This document shows, in pieces, positions 22,301 through 34,400 of a stretch of DNA of 64,000 nucleotides. The DNA is taken from positions 222,001 to 286,000 of the forward strand of contig JAOPHQ010002853.1 in the NCBI GenBank assembly GCA_030340625.1, given 5' to 3'. This DNA comes from Merluccius polli. Its lineage: Eukaryota; Chordata; Actinopteri; Gadiformes; Merlucciidae. The first letter of the stretch is position 1. Each line of letters begins with the position of its first letter. The position numbers and the translations under genes are program-made. The notes under the pieces were generated by a model that was not told the DNA's origin, searched no databases, and saw nothing but the letters and a program-made list of their open reading frames with translations.

Positions 22301-24628
22301 GAGCAAGATTATGAAAATGAACAACCCAAAAAACACATCCCCTCCCTCCCTACGTTTCTCCGTTATTGAAAAGTCTTGCCTTCATGCACCTGATGATTGA
22401 TTGACAGGCAAGATGAATTCCCCAAACCAGTCAGGGAAAAATTGTCTCATACAGATGCAGGCATGCAGTCAACCAGAACAGATATTCTTACAGAGCATTT
22501 AACTCACTAAAGGCCAGAAGCCAGTCAGCTTTGTTTGTCGTGTAGTGTGGGGGGTCTCAAGACATGCGATTTTAATGCCCACATAGAGTCAGGACGGCAA
22601 AGATTTTTTCAAACCAGTTTGATATTTTTGGGCCTGAATCTTGTAGTGTAGGGGGGGAACTGAGATTGAGATCAGCAAATACGCAGGTAACAGCCAATGA
22701 TATTTGAGATCAAGAACAACCAATGGGGTACCGTTTCATAACATTTTTACAATGTTTTTTTAATATCAATGACCTCATAGCTGCTGTCTTCAGGTTGCTG
22801 TCTATGTGAGTTGCCGTGTTCCCACATGATTTGGCGAGTTTTCAGTGAAGGCGTCGATAATCAGAAAGTAGAGTATGTGTGTCGATGTGTGTACTCCTGC
22901 ATGTTCCCAGTTGCCTAGTGTGGACCACCGACCCGACGGCAAGGCAAGACTGATCGTTAAGACCAGTGGTATAGTGTGTACTGCTGAAGTCGGCCTCCAA
23001 TTTAAAAGTTGCCATGTGGGTAGGAAGCTTAATAGCTGACAGATGGATATGCCATTTCTAACAAATTAGACAAAATAAGAGCTCCTATATCTTACCTACA
23101 GCACCTTTAATAATTGAGAAATAGAAGTCTATATAATAATAGAAGTATATTTTGCAAGACAATGATGATAAAAGAGAAAAGCTTAATCTCTTTTGATTAT
23201 TGAACAAAAATGTCACTTTGCAGCATCATCTGTCACTTTTGTCATGTCACTTTTTTGTTGTCAAAAACAGCAACTAAAATACCTTGATTCTGACCATGGT
23301 GTTTAGCTCAGGCTTGGTTTGAAGTCTTGAATCTTTGTGACCCTGTTTACACGAGAGAAAAATCTAGATTCCACAACCCTTTTTGATTCTAGAGTGTAGC
23401 TAGATTCAAAAGCTAATCTGTTACATGAAGGGCATAACACCCTCATAATCATCGCCTTGCTTCGTAGAGTTTGGCGACTGGTGACATTTGAGCTAAGCAC
23501 ATGACTTGACAATGCCACAGCAATAGATTCTGTCTAGACAAGAACCTATTGCGAGTCAATCTAGATTAAAAGTAGCGCACACTACCTGCGGAGGTGGATT
23601 TGACGGTTGTATACATCTATTGTGCAAACATTCTTGCCTGTTTAGATGGAGAAAAAATCTCTCTTTGTGTTCATGATTTGAAGAGAGATTCAAAACTTGG
23701 TCTTTGCTCAAACTCTACTGTTCCTGGTCTTTGTTCTGGCCTTATATTGGGCTAGACCAGAGGTTCTTAAACTTTTCCATCAGCTCCCCCTTAGGGTTAA
23801 CTTTGGCAGTACATCCCTCTGAATGGAGACAGATAGCCGGGTAAATGGAATTTAGTATTTTATTTAAATATTTCTTCCTGAGCTCAGCCATTTTGTGTAC
23901 TACTGTAGCAAAATGCGATGTTTATTTAATTCAAACTTTATTGTTTGATACTGGTCTAGCTGTTGATAGTTTGCTGCAGAGAAACGTTGAGAACAGGAGC
24001 TTTCTCTGCAACGAAAGATCATAGTCAACCTACCTGTTTTCAACAAAATGGCAATAATAATAAAAACTCCAACCAACCGATTGTATATAAATCAATTTTA
24101 TTTTCAATTCGCTAAGTCAGATTGTTAGATCGACTCCCAAAAACTTCGGTATGGAACTAAAGCTATGGCCGGCTGACAAGCTAGAACAGCCAATTAAAAG
24201 CTAGAAAAAATGTTTGATTAATGTTCATCTGATCATGGCCTTTGCTGCATCACCACAAAACATTTGCCTCAAAACAGAGAATATTCCCTGCATGTGATGT
24301 GATTAATACCAGGATATTATGGCGTCCACAATTATAAAATGAACGCCTCCTTTTAACTCTTAACACCCCCCCTAGTATGTTTGTCTCAGTGACCCCCTCC
24401 GTCCCGCGAACGCCCACTTGGGGGCGGTACTGCCCCTGTTGAGAAACCTTAGGCTAGACTGAAGATAACTTGACTTTACATATTCAGTTGTGCGCTAATG
24501 TACTCTTGGACTCTTCCTTTAGGTTCAGAAGAGCTATCATAGGAATGCTTCGATGTCAAACCAGGCAGCGAATGACCATCAATAACGAGGTTCCAATGAC
24601 TACCTCACAAGTACCATTGACCCAATAG
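13357..24628 (+). CDS. rrh: Peropsin, retinal pigment epithelium opsin (7 exons)
   Basis: Seven-helix retinal-binding opsin (peropsin). Exons: 13357-13471, 18684-18874, 19100-19199, 19301-19454, 20216-20384, 21444-21622, 24523-24628. Their phases join without a break to 338 codons including TAG, giving 337 residues, the human length. Visible: N-glycosylation site NAS near residue 8; NAIIINLAFTD in helix 2; C101 at the disulphide position with Tyr104 at the classical Glu113 counterion position; DRY 125-127; CLWASFSDP before helix 7; the Schiff-base Lys287 in FAKSSTFYNPCIY; NPxxY 293-297; tail KFRRAIIGMLRCQ. Introns carry a palindromic element (intron 1), a minisatellite (intron 4), a TTAA MITE (intron 5) and a hAT element (intron 6). 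All junctions are GT/AG. Confidence 0.96.
15318..17012 (-). CDS. TE-encoded XPG/FEN1-like protein with Cys-rich tail
   Basis: 564-codon open frame. Motifs read like the PIN/XPG-FEN1 5'-nuclease fold: ILDGSAVINM (167-176) as an N-region Asp motif; VDVVWDCYEVNSLKSQTRQKR (about 207-227), like FEN1 VFDGxxPxLKxxExxxR; HEEADTRMLL (299-308) and DTDVVVLA (327-334), like the I-region EAEAxxA...DxD; GCDTVSAFATRGKKTAW (384-400), like the GxD...GxGxKxA helical turn. The C-terminus 532-561 has the pattern CGCKKGCRGHCKCKKASLKC and continues, about ten cysteines, like a CXC/tesmin-type zinc domain. Similar proteins occur repeatedly in fish and cnidarian genomes (memory). The start codon is uncertain, because the mature protein may begin in a lost upstream exon. 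The nuclease assignment is inference from motif spacing. Confidence 0.7.
   Translation of the reverse strand: MSALVLVIEEMGNPFAEDSNDLLKLDSRELADQAVVDAVRVAERMGQEQYKLFVAERMQGTKLIIAPLKRNKLPLFKTAQIRGQSKTKLAEKSLRNDCALFSRLYIACQTRDGNLENFFKHENQAYPPSLSLHGGLRLGNKADLLSCLENSISSASRNSAPDSEVQILDGSAVINMLKPGVAKTFIDFSSKIFLPYIKEKLERASRVDVVWDCYEVNSLKSQTRQKRGKGTRTRVDGKNKIPTNWKGFLRVDENKTELFHFLARNLVEMSTTKQVVSTCGPNVLSSHPQETDQIAPCTHEEADTRMLLHAADAARKGFKKITLRTVDTDVVVLAIAHVSELDIEELWVAFGTGKNFRYIPAHEIAKSLGPDKSKALPVFHAFTGCDTVSAFATRGKKTAWDTWNAYDMATEAFMALSKAPKSIPEEVISIVERFTILLYFRTSSQVNIDQARLELFTKKGRGMEQIPPTKEALVQHLKRAVYQGGHCWGQALEVAPNMPSPADWGWMDPSDWRPLWSTLPQASQSILELVSCGCKKGCRGHCKCKKASLKCTALCQCGGDCEGE
17042..18037 (+). pseudogene. 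Inverted second copy of the nuclease C-terminal half
   Basis: Right palindrome arm. It is almost identical to codons of the 15318-17012 gene from about IPTNWKGFLRVDENK onward, through the cysteine-rich tail to the stop at 18035-18037. A TGG codon has become TAG (17372-17374) in ELDIEEL*VAFGTG, and the 5' half is missing, so it cannot make the full protein. The end reads GDSEE, two residues longer than the other arm. Confidence 0.8.
19790..20105 (+). repeat. Minisatellite GGTTGCTAGGGTGTTCTGG in rrh intron 4
   Basis: About 14 imperfect units of 20-24 bp with the core GGTTGCTAGGGTGTTCTGG. A leader (ACAATTTCTGAAGAAATTGTGG and GCTGTAGTTTTATGGTGGCTGC, about 19700-19815) is shared with the larger array at 60.5-61.4 kb. 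Confidence 0.9.
20713..21253. mobile_element. TTAA-site MITE in rrh intron 5
   Basis: 541 bp with terminal inverted repeats AGGTAGGGTGGA and TCCACCCTACCT, flanked by TTAA at 20709-20712 and 21254-21257. A TTAA target duplication fits piggyBac- or Kolobok-type non-autonomous elements. No coding capacity. Confidence 0.85.
21623..23749. other. rrh intron 6, no further gene
   Basis: Mostly unremarkable intronic DNA. The 23380-23580 stretch has several TCTAGATT-like words in both orientations, but no bounded element could be defined. Confidence 0.4.
23758..24451. mobile_element. hAT-type non-autonomous element in rrh intron 6
   Basis: 694 bp with ends CAGAGGTTCTTAAAC and GTTGAGAAACCTTA and an exact 8-bp duplication GGCTAGAC at 23750-23757 and 24452-24459. 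Subterminal GGGGGCGGTACTGCCCC matches the style of the hAT at 10408-11839, so they probably belong to related Charlie-type families. Confidence 0.85.
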
Positions 24629-24872
24629 TTACTGTAAAACTGAACATGGCATATTGTTTTGTCTTGGTGTCATCCATTGCTGGATTGTATCATCCATCAT
24701 TTACTTAAACATATACAATCCTCTGCTGATTAGAGTACACAAAAACACTACAGGCACACTACAGGCACAGGAATCATTTTAATTCCAAGAATATTTAAGA
24801 CTTAACAATGTTATTGTATTCATCTGAGAGAATTAGATTTTTTGTTTGTTGTTGAGATAGTTGCTAATTAAC

Positions 24873-24878
24873 AATAAA
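24873..24878 (+). terminator. rrh polyadenylation signal
   Basis: AATAAA 245 bp after the rrh stop codon. Confidence 0.65.
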
Positions 24879-24986
24879 ATATAATTTTGTAGTATGCATA
24901 CAGAAAAACGCTATAAAGATGTTGATCATTAAGAATGTGTACAGAATGTTAGGCTATTTAAAATCTGTATAAAGTAATTGATCCTT

Positions 24987-24992
24987 TTTATT
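24987..24992 (-). terminator. enpep polyadenylation signal
   Basis: TTTATT on the plus strand (AATAAA on the minus strand), 164 bp past the enpep stop. With the rrh signal at 24873-24878, the two convergent transcripts would end within about 100 bp of each other. Confidence 0.6.
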
Positions 24993-25155
24993 GATCAAAG
25001 TACCAGAGATTGAAGTCCTTTTAGTTACTTACATTTGATTTCAGCTACGGCAACACAGTACTTTAAGATGTGTAATGTGAATAGTTGAAATGAGATACAT
25101 ATACTGCTATTGAATGGTTCTGTATTGGGATAGTGTACATGGCAAACAGGATTTT

Positions 25156-27976
25156 TTATGCATTTTTTATGTTGTTTTTCAACCATATTTCAATCTCTTT
25201 TTTATTCATCCTGATCCACTCAATGTTGTTCCTTACAGTCTCAAGGGCTTGCTTCCTGGGCATTTTCCCAGCGCCAGCATTAGGTGTTATCTTGAAAAAG
25301 TGCTCCATCTAAAATACAAATATGTGCACATGAAGTATTTCATTTCTATACTGATGTCCATGAGTTTCCATGTGTATGTTCTCACCTTCCAGAGCTCAAC
25401 TTCTGTGTTGTAGGTAGGTGTGATTCGGCTCAATAGGCGGCCAAGATTTCTGTCGTTAATGGTGTATCTGTTGAAATTGTACAGCTTTGATAATAAGAAC
25501 ATTTCAGTGACCATTCTCCTAACTGGAAAATAGATTGTCTAATATAACATGTTGCCAAATTGTTGTTAAGCTCAAATTAGGTTTTTATTATTGAATTTAA
25601 AAAATGTATCAACATTAATTACTACTGCTTTTCCATTCCACTCTGGCACTTTGTACTGCATTGTACTGACCTCTTGACCAGGTAATCCCAGTTGAAGGTC
25701 GTCCAGTCCCAGGCCATGCTTTTGCCCAGTGGATTCAAGGAAACATACCGCACCACAGTGAACAGATCCTGGCTCCTTATCACACTCTCATCCTTAGTTG
25801 CCTCTAGCAATCTGGGAGACATCACACAGTGTTTCCACAAAAAATATAAAAATATACATAAAATGTGCCTATTTTGCATATGATCATTTAAATACTGCCT
25901 ATTGAAACACATTAATCTATGTAATGTTGATCCAAATGTTTATATTTTCAATTAAAATGTATTTCTGCACAAATCTAATTTTATTAAAGCGATCTATCAT
26001 CCGCAGATGTTGCGCTCATTGGTTGTTTGATACATCACCCTCTAGTGTATATTTGGTGCAATGACACCTTGTTGCATAGGTTGCGCAAATTAAATTAACG
26101 TAACAACGTAAATTAAAAACTGTTTGTGATGGCTGAAGTCTGGATATATTTTTGAGGTGGTTTTTGTCACTTTTGATAAGCTGCATTGGAAACTATTTTC
26201 TAAGCAGGTGTAGTAATGTACTGCTGTTGCTGTGCAGTGCGGTTACACTATTACTAGGCATCTCAAGCAGATGTGTATAATTTTTTTATGCTGTCAAAAG
26301 AATTGGAAGCATAATAATATTCCAAATAAATGTCTTTTGGGAGCAGATGGTGATGTGTTGTATGCCTAATAGTAGCCTTTTGTAGCCTGACATTGCCTCC
26401 ACTCTAACCGATTTCCGTGGGAGAGTGTAGATTCAACTTTCCCTAACCAATCACTAGAAACCAACGTATCCGCCTGAATCTAACGTCATTTTAAGTCGAC
26501 ACTAATGCATATAATACATTCAATTTATATATCGCTTTTCAAGGTGCTCAAAGATGCCATGCAAACATATTGGTTTTGCATGCAAGCATACTGGGACAGT
26601 TTAACAACAGTGTTAATCCCGCCTGTGGCGCTGATGGGCTAATCGTTAGTCCCCCCATGAAAATCTGGTGAGGTCAGGATGGCACACGCTATGGCCGACG
26701 AGCCTCAGTCTCCTTTGACGTATCCTTGTAGTCACCAGTGGTAGACCAGCATAGAGGTCAACATTATTCATACAGTATGTTCCATCCACGAGTCGTCCTG
26801 GGCTGTATGGAGCATCCTGATGCAACACCCGTCCAGCGATTTCTCCTGGGCAGCAGTGTGTGTCCATTTCCTCTTTTCGTTTCTGCCTCATACAGCAGGA
26901 CGGATTCGACAGTGGAGACGAAGAGGTTGCACTTGATCTTCCTTCTGGTCTTTAGGTACTTCAGGGAGGATGAGATCCAGGCACCGAGGCACCTGAATTC
27001 TTCCTCCACTTTGAGGGTCTCTCTACTCCTGGTGCCGACTGTGTCGTCAGTGTTGAAGGCCAAGACCTTAGTTTTCTTTGAGTTCAGCTGAGGTCCCACT
27101 CTTAGGCATTCTGTTTTGACTGCCAGCAGGAGCTTGTGAGTTAGCTCAGCGGGGTTTGAGATGAGCGTGATGTCGTCAGCATAGTCGAGGTCAGTAACCT
27201 CGAGCTCCTCTTCTTCAATGCATGGTTGAGTTTAATAATGAAGAGGTAGTGAGCGAGTGTCACCCTGCAGCACGCAGGAAGGATGTTGAAGGTGTCTGTC
27301 TCACCGTCAGGCGAGTGGACCTTGGCTCGAGTGTGCTCAGACAACCTGCTGTCGTAGGGTAATGTCTTGTGGTCCAATTTAAGTTTAAGCCAGGCGTTCA
27401 AGTTCAAGTTGCATTTTAGAAATGTTATTTAAAACCATGACAGACTAACATAAGACATGAATGTGCAATCCTGTGACATAAATACAGGAAGTGTTCTTCT
27501 GCTTCTGCCCCTCTTCGTTTGCCCTGACAAAGCGTTGTTGCCGGTCAGTTCCCTCCCTCCTCTCTGCCAAGCAGCTGGAACCTGTTATGGCTCTCCACTG
27601 CATACCGCTCTGGTAGTTCCAGGTTGTCCTCAAGCTGTTTCCAGTTGTACTTAACCCTCTTGATGGTCTCCTTCTTCTTGGCTCTCAGACTAAGTCTAAC
27701 AACACGATGGTCTGAACCAATCGTAGCGAAAGTACGATAGGCTTGTGAGTTGACAATGCTGCTCTCCACTTCCACTTGCGAGTTAGAATGAAATAATAAC
27801 TTAACCGCCATTTTGTGTAAAGCTGCTTGAGATTCCTAGTAATAGTACATAACACATGGATGTTTGGTCTGGAATTGTACATGTATGTTATTTTTAAGTT
27901 TGCATCTTATATATTTAAGTCAATCATTCTCCTTTCTTTCTTTTTACAAGTAAAATAAGATAAGTACAATAATAAT

Positions 27977-28018
<42 letters not shown>

Positions 28019-31000
28019 AATAATAATAATAATAATAATAATATACTATTTCCATTTGTACACATAACAGGAGGATGCTTTTAGTTACTTGTAGAGAAGA
28101 TTCACATCCTTCACAGACGCTAGCCCATACAGCAGCTTGTCCTTCTCTTGGGCCAAAGAAGAATCTTTGTATTTCTGGAACATAATCTTCCATTTCTCTT
28201 CAGTGCCAGAATTCCTCATCCCATAGCGGTAGACAAGCAACCTCAGGTTCACCTCAACACGACTGAAGAGGGAGAATACAATACGAGATAAGTCACTTTT
28301 TAGAGGACACAATAATGTAGTCTTGTATCAGTGATGTCTTTTAATTTAATGTGTGATGTCATTAGGTAGGACTTAACAACTGTATTCTAGGCAGATACCT
28401 GATATTTCCAATGATCCACTGATCAAAAATCGTTGACGCCTGAGTGATTGCATTAGGATCCTCCATCTGGCAAGCAATGCCCAAAACGGTCTCTCTCAGT
28501 AATCTATCAGCCAAATTTGCCCACATGAGTTACAGTATCAATAAAATAGATTAGACATTGAAGTGAAATCTACATAATACATGATGTATTAGTCATTGTT
28601 TAGATTTAAAAAAAAAAAAAAAAATTACGTGAATGGATAAAATAAGCAAACACATTAAATAATTACATTTATCATAATGTATTTGCTAATTTAGTTCAGA
28701 ATGAGTTAACCAAACCAGAACTGAGGGAAACAATGGCTAATATCACAGACTAGATTTAACAACAGTTACTTTTATTCCACCATGTTTTCATGTCTTTGAA
28801 GAAAAATAGCCAGATAATAGAATAGCCTAGAATATAATAGCCCTACCGGTCTGTCTGTGTTCCTTGATCTTGCCAACCAAGTTTTGTTGATATTGGGAAA
28901 ACAAGGGCACGAAATAAAACCTGAATCATAAAATAAATAAGTTAATAGGTTACATACAGTGAAATATACAAAACGATATGCCATGTACTGAATTATTCCG
29001 TACTTAAATCAAGAGATTAATTTTTTTTCTTTTAGTACAATGTTCATCAATGTTTTAAGTGAAATAATTGTTGTAGATAAATTCTAGATGAGGAGGCTGG
29101 AAGCTGGAATGTCAATTCAAACACCACAAAAGAACAAAAGGTGACTTCACCTGAAATTTAGGGTACAGTGTTGTGTCTGACAACATGTCCCGGACGTAGG
29201 CGATGGAGGAGGCCAGGCGATCCCACACAATATAGTCTGTCTCATTGACTAAGTACTTTGTCAAATTAAATGCAGTCCCATAATCTAGAATATCAGCCCT
29301 GATGAAGCGAGAACGAAGAGGAAGGACATCATCAACATATAGTGAATGACATCTGATAACTTTAGACTCAACCCCATGTATTATCTGCTTAGAATTTACC
29401 TGGCCAGAGAAAAAATATCATCCATGTAACCAGTACGATCCGCTGCATCAAACACCTGTTAAAGCAAGATAATGAAAGGATCTCACTTCTCAATTCAGTC
29501 AGATGAATTAAAGTAGCATTGAGTCCTAAAATCTGCTGCCTTTAAATGTTCATCTTTTCATACAACACATCCCATATTCAGGTGTTTTATGACATGTTGG
29601 CATCAATTATCTGTCATGAACTGAAAAGGCAAGTCACATTCCCCACAACCATAAAAAATGTTTGCATCCTGTCCCCCATTAATGTCATCACAGCCGCTCA
29701 TGTGCCCTTATAGGTAAAAATGAAGATGCAGAGTCAGGCTACATTACCAAGTGATTGGTTTGAAATTGTAGACTTATATCACTCCACATGGGTTCGTCAT
29801 GGTTGACTCTGTAGAATCCAACGTAACCTTTGTTCACTTTAATAAGTTCGCTTGGGAGAGAGTTGTTCCTAATAATAACACCTGAAACATCAGCATACGA
29901 TCCTTTCAGACTGCAGATTAAATCAACCAAATCAATTGCTTTATATTGAAATAATACTACAACAATGTTCAATGTTCTATTTGAATATGATGGAATCATT
30001 TAAAATGCAATAGTACTTGTGCTAGTGTTGTTAAACATTGAAGTTATGTTGATGTTGCTATTCAAAACCTTTGCTTTCACTGGAACTGTCCACTTGTAGC
30101 TGAAATGCAAACAAAAAACAAAATGTATATGCTTGTCAACATTCCTACCCACAGATCAGCCAAGTCTGTCAGATGTTTTCTCAAAGATATTTTTTGACAG
30201 CAGCCTATACTAGAGTAATTTTGATTTGATTTCCATAGCAGGATATTTCAACTTTCTTTAAAGAAAGTCTCTGGTGAAGACAACATTGCAGCAGAAAGTA
30301 TTGTCTTTTTAAATAGGATAATGCTAGTGTTACTACTGTTTGTATTTCAAATGGCCATATCATATTTTTAAGGAGTTAAGAAAGAAGAGGTTTCTGAAGC
30401 CATTCAGTATATCAGACCCAAGAGGTGATGGAGGCTGGCTAGCGTTGGCTTTGGGATCCAGGAGAAAGCGTTTCTGAGTCAAAGTCGCAACGGTGCCTGA
30501 AATGGACAGGTCTAGCACTGGATAGCCCATCTGTTTGGTCCATGTGTCCATTACCTCTGCAACTGGCAGCCCATTCACCTGTGTAAAAAATCCAACCAAC
30601 CAATACCAGTTGAAATATGTTCGCTCAAACAGTGGCACAGTCCAGTGAAATGATTCATTGAAAACAGTATTTTTCAATGAATCACACTACCATCTAATTG
30701 ACACATGTTAGATGACAAAATACAAACATACGCTAGCAAGCGATGCCCAGAAGTCCTCTGTTTTGGCATTCTTAAAATGGTTATCTTTGAGGTATTTCTG
30801 TTGGGAGGAAAAAAATGATAAAAACAACCTATATTTTAGGTCAGAAAAAGAAACAGAGCAAAGGTCTGAAATATTTGTAAAATAATGGTAGATGTAATGG
30901 TTATAAAGATATTGTTATAGAAGAGTTAATTATACTACTTGTTCAGTGATTTAGCTTTTGGGCTCCATTCGTGAGCACTTCCAATGTAAAGTGTTCATGC

Positions 31001-31419
31001 ATGTATTTCACATACTCGACAGCCATCTCTGAAGTTGTCTTTTCCCATCCAGTCCTCCAGCATCCTCAGAATAGAAGCCCCCTAACATCAAGCACAACTC
31101 TCAACATCACATCAAGTGATTTTTTCCTGTGGTCTTGAGAACATCCTGGGTCATTACATTTTAATTGATAGTTGATATTCCATCCCCTCCAGGTTTAAAT
31201 GTTTCCAAATGAGTTCCTGACTTGAGTCTTTACAAGTAGCAAATAGATAGGTGGAAAGACACTTAAGTACCAGATAGTACATCAAGAAATGTTCCAAAGA
31301 TATTTAAAAAACTCTAAGGAATAAATATATGTGGGACACATGTAATGCAAGAAAATCAACATGACCTCCGATTGTTAGGATGTCAAAATGATGATAGATG
31401 ATTTGATCTGCATATTCTA

Positions 31420-31485
<66 letters not shown>

Positions 31486-34400
31486 AGCCTCCTCTTCAAC
31501 ACCCCTTCAGCAGCTATAGTCTTACAGCCCAAATTACTGATTGTCATGTAGAACAAGGTCTTGCTATAAACTTTTACGGTCAAAAATATTTATATACAAT
31601 TTTATCTGATGGATTTCAATTTGAAAAGAAATTCCCTAATATTGCTGTTTGAATAACTCTCTTTAATGTATAATTGAAGTTGAACGGAATGAAGTAAATG
31701 GTGTCCATGTGTCACCTTGCTGTATGATATGCCATCAAACACAGAGGTGATCTCGGCAGGGTTGGATACGTCCACAATGATTGGGTGAGAGGACAAGAGG
31801 CCGTCATCGACCATGACTGGAAGGACGTCACTGATGAGCATGATATCACGCTGTTGAAATGGAAACAAAGCCGCAAAAATGTTAGGGAGCTAACTATATC
31901 TTTAATGTGTAATATCATGAATACATCACATCATATTAACACAGCACATCTGAGGCTGCCATCATGTTTCCAATGAAAACACCAAATGGAAGAGTTGACA
32001 TAATAATGCAACAATTACACTTGCATTATCCTCGAAGATTATTTTTCACTGCCAATGTCTGTCATTTTCTTGTCATCAATGAGTAGATACAAACCACGAA
32101 ATATCATACTCTTCCACTCCATTTGATATTGTATTCGTATTTCGTTTTCAAATGATTGCCTCTAAATTGCCAGATGTGTGTACTTTGTCTTAAGATTTTC
32201 TAGGGCAGAAAAGCTCACCATTCCCCAGGTAGATTCAGCTTCCTCCACACCGATGTACTCAAAGAAACTGGCAAAGCCCTCGTTCAGCCACAGATCATCC
32301 CACCAATCCATTGTCACAATGTTTCCAAACCACTAGAGACCCAACATGTAGCATGGCAGACTGTTAGATTCTGATGGACAATGTGATGACAGACAGACAG
32401 ACAGACAGGCATATAGATAGATGGGCAGACAGATAGATATATTTGATATGCATAAACACAGTATATCTACTCCCACTGACTCATCTCATTCCCGTTAGGG
32501 GGAATGGTAAATGAGATGTGTTATGGGACAAAACTATCTCTTATCTTATCTTCCAACATGGTGCAATATTTTACTATCACAGAAAGAGATCTTTACAGTA
32601 TACTATACTATCAACTTTGATCTCTTGCGTTTTCCTTAGTCACAATGATGTTTCACTTGAATGTCATATGCAGGCATATTTCCTTATTGATTTGATAAAG
32701 AAATGGAAACAAGGAAATGATTATTGATTTGAGCTGTTTTCCGCTCAATGTAACTTTAAATGTTATTCGGTTCAAAAGTATTGCTGTAGCAAAAAATGTG
32801 CGTTTGCCCAACTTTTTTTCTATATTGAAAATACTGAGAAAAGCATTTTGGTCCTGATACCCACTGCAGAAGAAGTCTGAGCTCCTTCCCTCTGGTTCCA
32901 CACACATCTTGCTAAAAAAAATACTTAAGAAACTGTAATTAAAAAGCCATACCCATTTCAGATGATGTCTTTATGCTTTACTTTTGTTGACTACTAAATG
33001 TTAATATCATACATGTGTGTGGGACACTGCACATGAATGAGATTGCCTTTAGTGAAATAACAAAGACTTGAGCCACTTATTTGGTGCTAAAATCTAGATG
33101 AAATGTAACAATAAATACTACTAACTATTCCACATCATATAATATATAAGTTAATGTGTCCAGTTTATGAGGCTTAAGACCTTGTACACAACAAGTGCGT
33201 TATCTATGATCACGTGACAACGTCACAACAATAAAAGGCCAGGGACAACTCCATCTCTCGTTATACAGTGGTTATTGTTTAGCAGAGATTGCCAGATCAG
33301 TGTCATGTGTTTTGCCTTCAAGTACAACTTCTATCAGTTGTTCTATTGATGCCTCACCTGATGTACCAGCTCATGGGCAATGACGCTTGCCACCCGCTGC
33401 TTGTTGTAGGAGGACGACTCGTTCTCGTCGTACAGCAGGTTGTTCTCTCTGTAGGTGATGAGGCCCCAGTTTTCCATTGCACCAGTGCCAAAGTCAGGGA
33501 TGGCTATCTTATCTAAATTACGATAACAAAGTGTTAACAAAAAAGCTAGCAGTTAGTAACTTCTTATCAGGTGTTGAGATATCGCCATGACTTGGCTTCA
33601 TAGATTTTATGGATTTCCCGTCCGGGATTAATAAAGTATCACGATTGATTCCCTAATCATACAAAATACTTACTGTATTGTAGTACTGTGTGTATAGTTG
33701 CCAATAGAGATTTGCTGTGTTGGATTTTAACCATTAGGATCTATATTGTGTTATGGTCTTAACTTTCACAAGGAATAATTGGAATCAATATGTAATTCAT
33801 AAATTGTACTTATTCTTTATTCAATATATTCTTTTTACTTTTATCATTTAATTGTAAATTAAAAAGAAAATATATACATGAGGAGTGCATACATATGCCA
33901 ATAGCTGGTATGGTAATAAGACATTTTGAAATTACCTAGTTTTGGTATGGAGTACGTCATGTTGAAATATTCCTCAAAGTAGTCAAAAATCTTTTTGGTG
34001 ATGTTAGCTGCATAATCTGCTGTTTCAATTTGGCTCCCCTGTGCATAAATTCTTAGCTGTGAAAAAAGAAAAAAAATTAAAATAGTTTGTGTGTGCTTGC
34101 ACATATCCTAGTCAGATGATTTTCACTAATTACAAAAGGACAAAACTAATATAGAAGAAACACAGCATCATCACTTACAGGAACATTAAAGACCCATAGA
34201 CCCATCAACCATGGGTAACAAGATCCAGTCCCAGATTATTGTTTGACACTATCAACCACCTACTCCACCCCCTTAAAGCCTCCCTCCCTGGTGCACCTGA
34301 GGTTTGCTCTGGGTTCCTGGAGTTCTTCCAGACCACAGCAGCTCCCGGTGTGCTCTCTCCCCCTCAGACTTTGGTTACTGTCCCCATACATGCTCCACTG

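Noticed and set aside
27924..28193. 89-codon minus-strand frame with Tyr and Cys runs
   Set aside because: It is a translation of the (CAA)n(TAA)n microsatellite joined to part of enpep exon 17 in the wrong frame.
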